This document shows, in pieces, positions 4,991-8,262 of a DNA stretch of 8,262 bases. This stretch comes from Anaerolineae bacterium (lineage in GTDB: Bacteria > Chloroflexota > Anaerolineae > UBA1429): the NCBI GenBank assembly GCA_007118555.1, contig SKRJ01000140.1, positions 1 through 8,262 of the forward strand, in the 5' to 3' direction. The notes below the pieces were generated by a model that did no database searches, was not told where the DNA came from, and worked only from the letters and a program-made list of their open reading frames with translations. The stretch's first letter is position 1, and every line of letters starts with the position of its first letter. A program made the position numbers and the translations under genes.

Positions 4991-6250
4991 CTAGGACTCG
5001 AGATCGTCTGCCTGATCGGGCGCCGGGTCCATCTGCTGCAGGAGCTGCCGCAGGCCCTGGAAAAAGGCGTCAAAAACGGTGACCCGTTCCTGCACACCCT
5101 CCACGGCGTCATCGAGCTCGGCGATTTGCGTGCCCTGGGCCTCTAGCTCGGCCTCGGCGGTCTCGACGCGGTTATCCAGTTCGCCCAACTGCTCGGCGTT
5201 CTGGTCCGCTTGCTCTTGCAGATCCGCCACTTGCGCGGCCAGGGCCTCCATCTCGGCCATGCGCTGCTCCAGATCGGCCGTCTGAGCGCTCAACTGGTTG
5301 AAGCGCTCCCACGTCAGCTCCTGGTTGGCCTGCATGGTGGCCACGTTGCGGCTCAGCGCGTCGACAAAGCTCTGTGGCGCATACGAGAGCATGCCAGGAA
5401 AGACAGATAACAAGAGCATCGTAAGCAATACGCCCAGGAGGCCGCCCAGAAGCACGAGGAGGACGCCCCGCCAGAACCCGTCGCGATCTCGCCTCTCCGG
5501 TGGCTCTCTGCGCGCCTCCGCACGCGGTTCGCTGCGTGGCTCCTCACGAACCGGTTGCGGCACGGGAGCTGTCGCAGGTGCGGGCTCGCTGTCAGCCGGC
5601 TCCTCATCTGCGACCTCGGGCTGCTCGTCGGCGGCCGGCTCGGGCTCCTCGTCGGCATGCGCATCATCAGGCTCTGCGGACGTCGGCGGAGCTGGCGGCG
5701 CAGGCGCCTCGGCCTCTGTCTCCTGCACCGGCTCCTCTACCTCCGCCGGATCTTCTTCAGCCACAGGTTCTTCCGCATCCGCTGGCTCGTCCTCCGCCAC
5801 CGGTTCCTGCGCCGCCGCCGGCTCCTCGTCCTCGGGTACCGAGGCCGGGGGGAGTTCCTCTTCGGGGATCTCCATCTCCTCATAGGCATGGAGCTCTGCA
5901 TCGAGCTCGTCCTCATCCTCCGCCGGCAACAGGGACTCTTCCATCTCCATGACAGAAGGCGCCTGATCCTCCGCATCTGCGGGCGTAAACGCAGGGGCCA
6001 GCACCTCCTCCTCGATCTCGTCAGGGTCGCTGACGGTCAGATAGGGGCGCAGATTCTCCACCTGCTCCTGCCCAATGCCGGGCACGCGCGCCAACTCATC
6101 GACCGAGGCAAACAGCCCTGTGGTCGCGCGATAGGCCACGATGCGCTCGGCCAGCACATGGCCGATGCCCTCCAGCGCCTCGAACTCTTCCGCAGACGCG
6201 GTGTTCAGATCCACCGGTCCCTGCTGCGTCGGTGTACCTAATGGGTCCAT
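4991..6250 (-). CDS. Membrane-anchored helix-hairpin-helix protein with acidic linker and C-terminal coiled coil
   Basis: A 419-residue protein of unknown function with four clear regions. Residues about 13-72 are a ComEA-like double helix-hairpin-helix domain: VDLNTASAEEFEALEGIG (13-30), then RIVAYRATTGLFASVDELARVPGIG; such domains usually bind DNA backbone non-specifically. Residues about 73-245 are a very acidic, Pro/Ala-rich low-complexity linker with degenerate EEPVAE-type repeats. A basic patch (about 243-258, RAEARREPPERRDRDG) precedes one transmembrane helix (about 259-284, rich in L, V and G). Residues about 300-400 are a coiled coil rich in A, E, Q and L, with an amphipathic tail. 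There is no N-terminal signal peptide, and the basic patch before the membrane helix predicts the head inside and the coiled coil outside. This differs from ComEA, which carries its helix-hairpin-helix domain outside after an N-terminal anchor. The ATG follows GGGAGGA with short spacing. The gene is divergent from pdp and probably monocistronic. Confidence 0.88.
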   Translation of the reverse strand: MDPLGTPTQQGPVDLNTASAEEFEALEGIGHVLAERIVAYRATTGLFASVDELARVPGIGQEQVENLRPYLTVSDPDEIEEEVLAPAFTPADAEDQAPSVMEMEESLLPAEDEDELDAELHAYEEMEIPEEELPPASVPEDEEPAAAQEPVAEDEPADAEEPVAEEDPAEVEEPVQETEAEAPAPPAPPTSAEPDDAHADEEPEPAADEQPEVADEEPADSEPAPATAPVPQPVREEPRSEPRAEARREPPERRDRDGFWRGVLLVLLGGLLGVLLTMLLLSVFPGMLSYAPQSFVDALSRNVATMQANQELTWERFNQLSAQTADLEQRMAEMEALAAQVADLQEQADQNAEQLGELDNRVETAEAELEAQGTQIAELDDAVEGVQERVTVFDAFFQGLRQLLQQMDPAPDQADDLES

Positions 6251-6301
6251 GCTTCCTCCCTTGCATAGGCGACAGCCACGATGACAATGGCGTTATAGAC
6301 A

Positions 6302-6314
6302 CATCCCTGGGATG
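6302..6314. repeat. Short palindrome in the divergent intergenic region
   Basis: CATCCC (6302-6307) and GGGATG (6309-6314) form a 13-base palindrome around a single central T. It lies in the leader of the helix-hairpin-helix gene, near the larger repeat at 6323-6353. A one-base centre fits a protein-binding site better than an RNA hairpin; it may also be chance. Confidence 0.25.
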
Positions 6315-6322
6315 AGATAGCA

Positions 6323-6353
6323 GACAAGAGTCAAGCATAACCCTACTCTTGTC
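6323..6353 (-). repeat. 9-bp inverted repeat at the predicted transcript start of the helix-hairpin-helix gene
   Basis: GACAAGAGT (6323-6331) and ACTCTTGTC (6345-6353) are perfect inverted copies with a 13-base spacer; arm centres are 22 bases apart, about two helical turns. The promoter at 6360-6388 predicts a minus-strand start near 6353, so the repeat would begin at about +1. It could be an operator blocking initiation or a stem-loop capping the mRNA 5' end. Confidence 0.5.
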
Positions 6354-6359
6354 AAATTC

Positions 6360-6388
6360 ATTATATCAGACGCCTCTACCAGTATCAA
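6360..6388 (-). promoter_or_regulatory. Promoter of the helix-hairpin-helix gene
   Basis: On the minus strand, TTGATA (6388-6383) and a perfect TATAAT (6365-6360) are separated by exactly 17 bases. This is the closest match to sigma-70 consensus in the window. It predicts a start near 6353 and a leader of about 100 bases containing two inverted repeats. Confidence 0.75.
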
Positions 6389-6402
6389 CGCTGTAACCGA
6401 CA

Positions 6403-6431
6403 TTGACAAGCACGCCCGAGCCAGCTAGTCT
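6403..6431 (+). promoter_or_regulatory. Promoter of the pyrimidine-nucleoside phosphorylase gene
   Basis: A perfect TTGACA (6403-6408) is followed after 17 bases by TAGTCT (6426-6431), which keeps the key first, second and last bases of the -10. Transcription would start near 6438 with a leader of about 25 bases. Its -35 lies 14 bases from the -35 of the opposing promoter, so the two are back to back. Confidence 0.65.
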
Positions 6432-6462
6432 GGCATCATCGAAAACGCAGGAGGAGGGATTC

Positions 6463-7776
6463 ATGCGGGCTGTGGATCTGATCGAACGCAAACGAGATGG
6501 TCACGAGCTGACGACGGAAGAGATCCACTTTTTCGTCGAGGGCTATGCCGAGGACCACATCCCCGACTATCAGGCGGCCGCCTGGGCCATGGCGATCCTG
6601 CTGCGTGGCATGACCGTCCGGGAGACCATCGACCTGACCATGGCCATGGTGGCCTCGGGCGAGACGCTGTCGCTGCGTCGTTTGGGCCCCGTTGTCGTCG
6701 ACAAGCACTCGACGGGGGGTGTGGGCGACAAGACGACCCTGATCGTCGGGCCCCTGGTCGCCGAAGCGGGGCTGCCCGTCGCCAAGATGTCGGGCCGAGG
6801 CCTGGGCTACTCGGGCGGCACCCTCGACAAACTCGAGGCCATTCCCGGGTTCCGGGTGGACCTGTCGCCCCAGGCCTTTTTCGACACCGTCTCCCAGCAT
6901 GGCCTCGCTGTGGTGAGCCAGACCGCCGACCTGGCGCCCGCCGATGGCAAATTCTATGCCCTGCGCGACGTCACCGGCACCGTCCCCAGCCTGCCCCTCA
7001 TCGCCAGCTCGATCATGAGCAAAAAGATCGCCGGCGGGGCCGATGCCATCGTGCTGGATGTCAAGGTGGGCCGGGGCGCCTTTATGGAGACCGTGCCCGA
7101 GGCGCGCGAGCTGGCGCAGCGGATGATCGATATCGGCCACGGTGTAGAGCGCCGGGTCACCGCCGTACTGGCGAACATGAACCAGCCTCTGGGTCTCGCC
7201 ATTGGCAACAGTCTGGAGGTCATCGAGGCCATCGAGACGCTGCGTGGCACGGGCCCCAGAGATCTCCGCGAGCACTGCCTTGCCCTGGCTGTGGAGATGC
7301 TCCTCCTGGGGCAAAAGGCGAGCACGCCCGAGGAAGCGTACGAGCAACTGGACGAAATCCTCGAGACGGGCCGCGCGCTGGACCGGTTCCGGCGCTGGGT
7401 GGCGGCCCAAGGGGGCGATCCTGACATTGTGGATGATGTAACGCGGCTGCCAGAGGCGCCCGTGCAGCACACCGTTGCCGCGCCTCGCAGCGGCCACATC
7501 GCCCGGCTCGATGCGCGCATGTGCGGCCTGACAGCAGTGACTCTGGGCGCGGGCCGCGAGACCAAGAACGCCTCCATCGATCCGGGGGTAGGCCTCGTGC
7601 TGCACGCCAAGGTGGGCGACCATGTGCGCGAGGGGGATCCCCTGCTGACGATACACGCCCGCAACCAACAAGAGGCCCAGGCCGCGGCCCGCCGCCTGCT
7701 CGAGGCCTATGCTTGGTCGGAAACGGCGGTGCAGCCCGAGCCCCCGGTATACGAGATCCTGCGAGAGGACGCCTAG
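6463..7776 (+). CDS. pdp: Pyrimidine-nucleoside phosphorylase (thymidine/uridine phosphorylase family)
   Basis: The enzyme cleaves thymidine, uridine or deoxyuridine with phosphate to give the free base and (deoxy)ribose-1-phosphate, in pyrimidine salvage in the cytoplasm. The 437 residues match the usual length. The N-terminal helical domain begins MRAVDLIERKRDGHELTTEEI. Phosphate-binding VDKHSTGGVGDKTTL spans 79-93; the family signature SGRGLGYSGGTLDKLE spans 110-125. RDVTGTVPSLPLIASSIMSK (168-187) carries Arg168, Ser183 and Lys187, equivalent to the base-binding Arg171, Ser186 and Lys190 of E. coli thymidine phosphorylase. DVKVGRGAFM follows, and the C-terminal domain contains LGAGRETK and VGDHVREGDPLLTIHA. 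Overall it resembles Bacillus Pdp more than DeoA, but substrate range cannot be settled from sequence. The signature has Tyr116-Ser117 where His-Thr is common. ATG 6463 is chosen for the strong AGGAGGAGGG (6449-6458); the in-frame TTG at 6403 is part of the -35 box. Confidence 0.95.
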   Translation: MRAVDLIERKRDGHELTTEEIHFFVEGYAEDHIPDYQAAAWAMAILLRGMTVRETIDLTMAMVASGETLSLRRLGPVVVDKHSTGGVGDKTTLIVGPLVAEAGLPVAKMSGRGLGYSGGTLDKLEAIPGFRVDLSPQAFFDTVSQHGLAVVSQTADLAPADGKFYALRDVTGTVPSLPLIASSIMSKKIAGGADAIVLDVKVGRGAFMETVPEARELAQRMIDIGHGVERRVTAVLANMNQPLGLAIGNSLEVIEAIETLRGTGPRDLREHCLALAVEMLLLGQKASTPEEAYEQLDEILETGRALDRFRRWVAAQGGDPDIVDDVTRLPEAPVQHTVAAPRSGHIARLDARMCGLTAVTLGAGRETKNASIDPGVGLVLHAKVGDHVREGDPLLTIHARNQQEAQAAARRLLEAYAWSETAVQPEPPVYEILREDA

Positions 7777-7801
7777 ATCTCGGGCGCCCGGTTGTCCTGC
7801 G

Positions 7802-8262
7802 TTACAAAGCCGTTTGCGCCCGCTCGTTCACCACCCGCTGGTAGACGGTCTGGGTCTGTGCGGCGATGACGTCCCAGTTGTACACGGTGATGACCTTTTC
7901 AAAGGCGTTGGCTACCCGCGCGTCGGCCCATTCAGGGTGTTGCAGCGTGTGGATGATCCCCCAGGCGCACGAGCTGGCATTCCCTGGATAGACCGTGATG
8001 CCCGTCTCGCCGTGCTCGACCACCTCACGCAGGCCCCCGACCTCCGAGACCACCACCGGCACGCGGGCCGCCATAGCCTCCAGCGCCACGATGCCAAAGG
8101 GCTCGTACAGGCTGGGAAATACGGCACAATCGGCCACCTTGAACAGGCGGTTGCGGTCCTCGTCGGGGATAAAGCCCAGGAGCTCGACCTTGTCCTGCAG
8201 GGCCAGCGAGTCCACCAGAGCGCGCATGGCATCGAGCTCCGGGCCACGCCCGGCGATGAGGA
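7802..8262 (-). CDS. GT4-family glycosyltransferase, C-terminal part (start beyond the window)
   Basis: The visible 152 residues are the nucleotide-sugar-binding C-terminal domain of a GT-B retaining glycosyltransferase. LIAGRGPELDAM comes first, followed by VELLGFIPDEDRNRLFKVADCAVFPS, then the diagnostic E-x7-E motif in YEPFGIVALEAM, then VPVVVSEVGGLREVV and HGETGITVYPGN. The tail, YNWDVIAAQTQTVYQRVV, packs back on the N-terminal domain in this family. The domain accepts a sugar nucleotide such as UDP- or GDP-sugar; donor and acceptor cannot be told from this part. The frame stays open to base 8262, so the N-terminal acceptor domain lies outside. It converges on pdp with 25 bases between the stops; the palindrome CGGGCGCCCG (7781-7790) sits in the gap but is too tight for a convincing terminator. 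Confidence 0.92.
   Translation of the reverse strand, partial: LIAGRGPELDAMRALVDSLALQDKVELLGFIPDEDRNRLFKVADCAVFPSLYEPFGIVALEAMAARVPVVVSEVGGLREVVEHGETGITVYPGNASSCAWGIIHTLQHPEWADARVANAFEKVITVYNWDVIAAQTQTVYQRVVNERAQTAL

Noticed and set aside
4264..5112. 282-codon minus-strand open frame across the SAM hydrolase
   Set aside because: It is an antisense shadow of a well-matched gene, overlaps the real minus-strand gene in another frame, and has no recognisable domain.
5745..5860. Repetitive GAG/GCC-rich DNA resembling a tandem repeat array
   Set aside because: It encodes the acidic Pro/Ala-rich linker of the helix-hairpin-helix protein; the repeats are degenerate and coding, with no spacer regularity suggesting CRISPR or a mobile element.
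6403..6462. TTG start 20 codons upstream for pdp
   Set aside because: The TTG belongs to a perfect TTGACA -35 box, and ATG 6463 has the strong ribosome site.
6436..7671. A 411-codon minus-strand open frame opposite pdp
   Set aside because: It is an antisense shadow of a strongly conserved gene in GC-rich DNA; composition is unlike a natural protein and it would cross the pdp promoter.
7781..7790. CGGGCGCCCG as a terminator between pdp and the glycosyltransferase gene
   Set aside because: It is a continuous palindrome leaving only a three-pair stem when a loop is allowed, and no T-run follows on either strand.

Overview
The window reads as a GC-rich bacterial chromosome segment of ordinary, densely packed genes. 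No phage, insertion sequence, CRISPR array, rRNA or tRNA is visible. The combination of trmD, a Rex redox repressor, a lone mreB, a DUF62-type SAM hydrolase, a baeRF family 3 protein and a ComEA-like helix-hairpin-helix domain on a membrane anchor suggests a Chloroflexota-like bacterium. That placement is inferred from protein style and gene content, not from a search.

Layout. Bases 1-1081: the 3' end of trmD (tRNA m1G37 methyltransferase) and rex, 34 bases apart and probably cotranscribed. Bases 1082-2910: a strong promoter and a structured leader, then a 98-residue coiled-coil protein resembling the Sll1863 stress-response family, then a 382-residue baeRF family 3 protein (a bacterial relative of eukaryotic/archaeal release factor 1). 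Bases 2911-2997: a hairpin terminator between converging genes. Bases 2998-3999 (minus): an MreB actin homologue. Bases 4000-4158: a compact divergent promoter region. Bases 4159-4950: a SAM hydrolase. Bases 4991-6250 (minus): a membrane protein with a helix-hairpin-helix head, acidic Pro/Ala linker, transmembrane helix and coiled coil. Bases 6251-6462: another divergent promoter region, with a 9-bp inverted repeat at the predicted start of the minus-strand transcript. Bases 6463-7776: pyrimidine-nucleoside phosphorylase. Bases 7802-8262 (minus): the C-terminal part of a GT4 glycosyltransferase that runs off the window.

The genes do not form one pathway. Themes are translation and ribosomes (trmD, baeRF), redox or stress response (rex, the Sll1863-like protein), cell envelope and shape (mreB, the membrane-anchored helix-hairpin-helix protein, the glycosyltransferase) and nucleoside/SAM salvage (pdp, SAM hydrolase).

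The least described items are three. First, the helix-hairpin-helix protein, whose putative DNA-binding head is predicted to be cytoplasmic, the opposite of ComEA. Second, the coiled-coil/baeRF pair, each member with its own structured upstream region. Third, the tightly overlapping divergent promoters between mreB and the SAM hydrolase.
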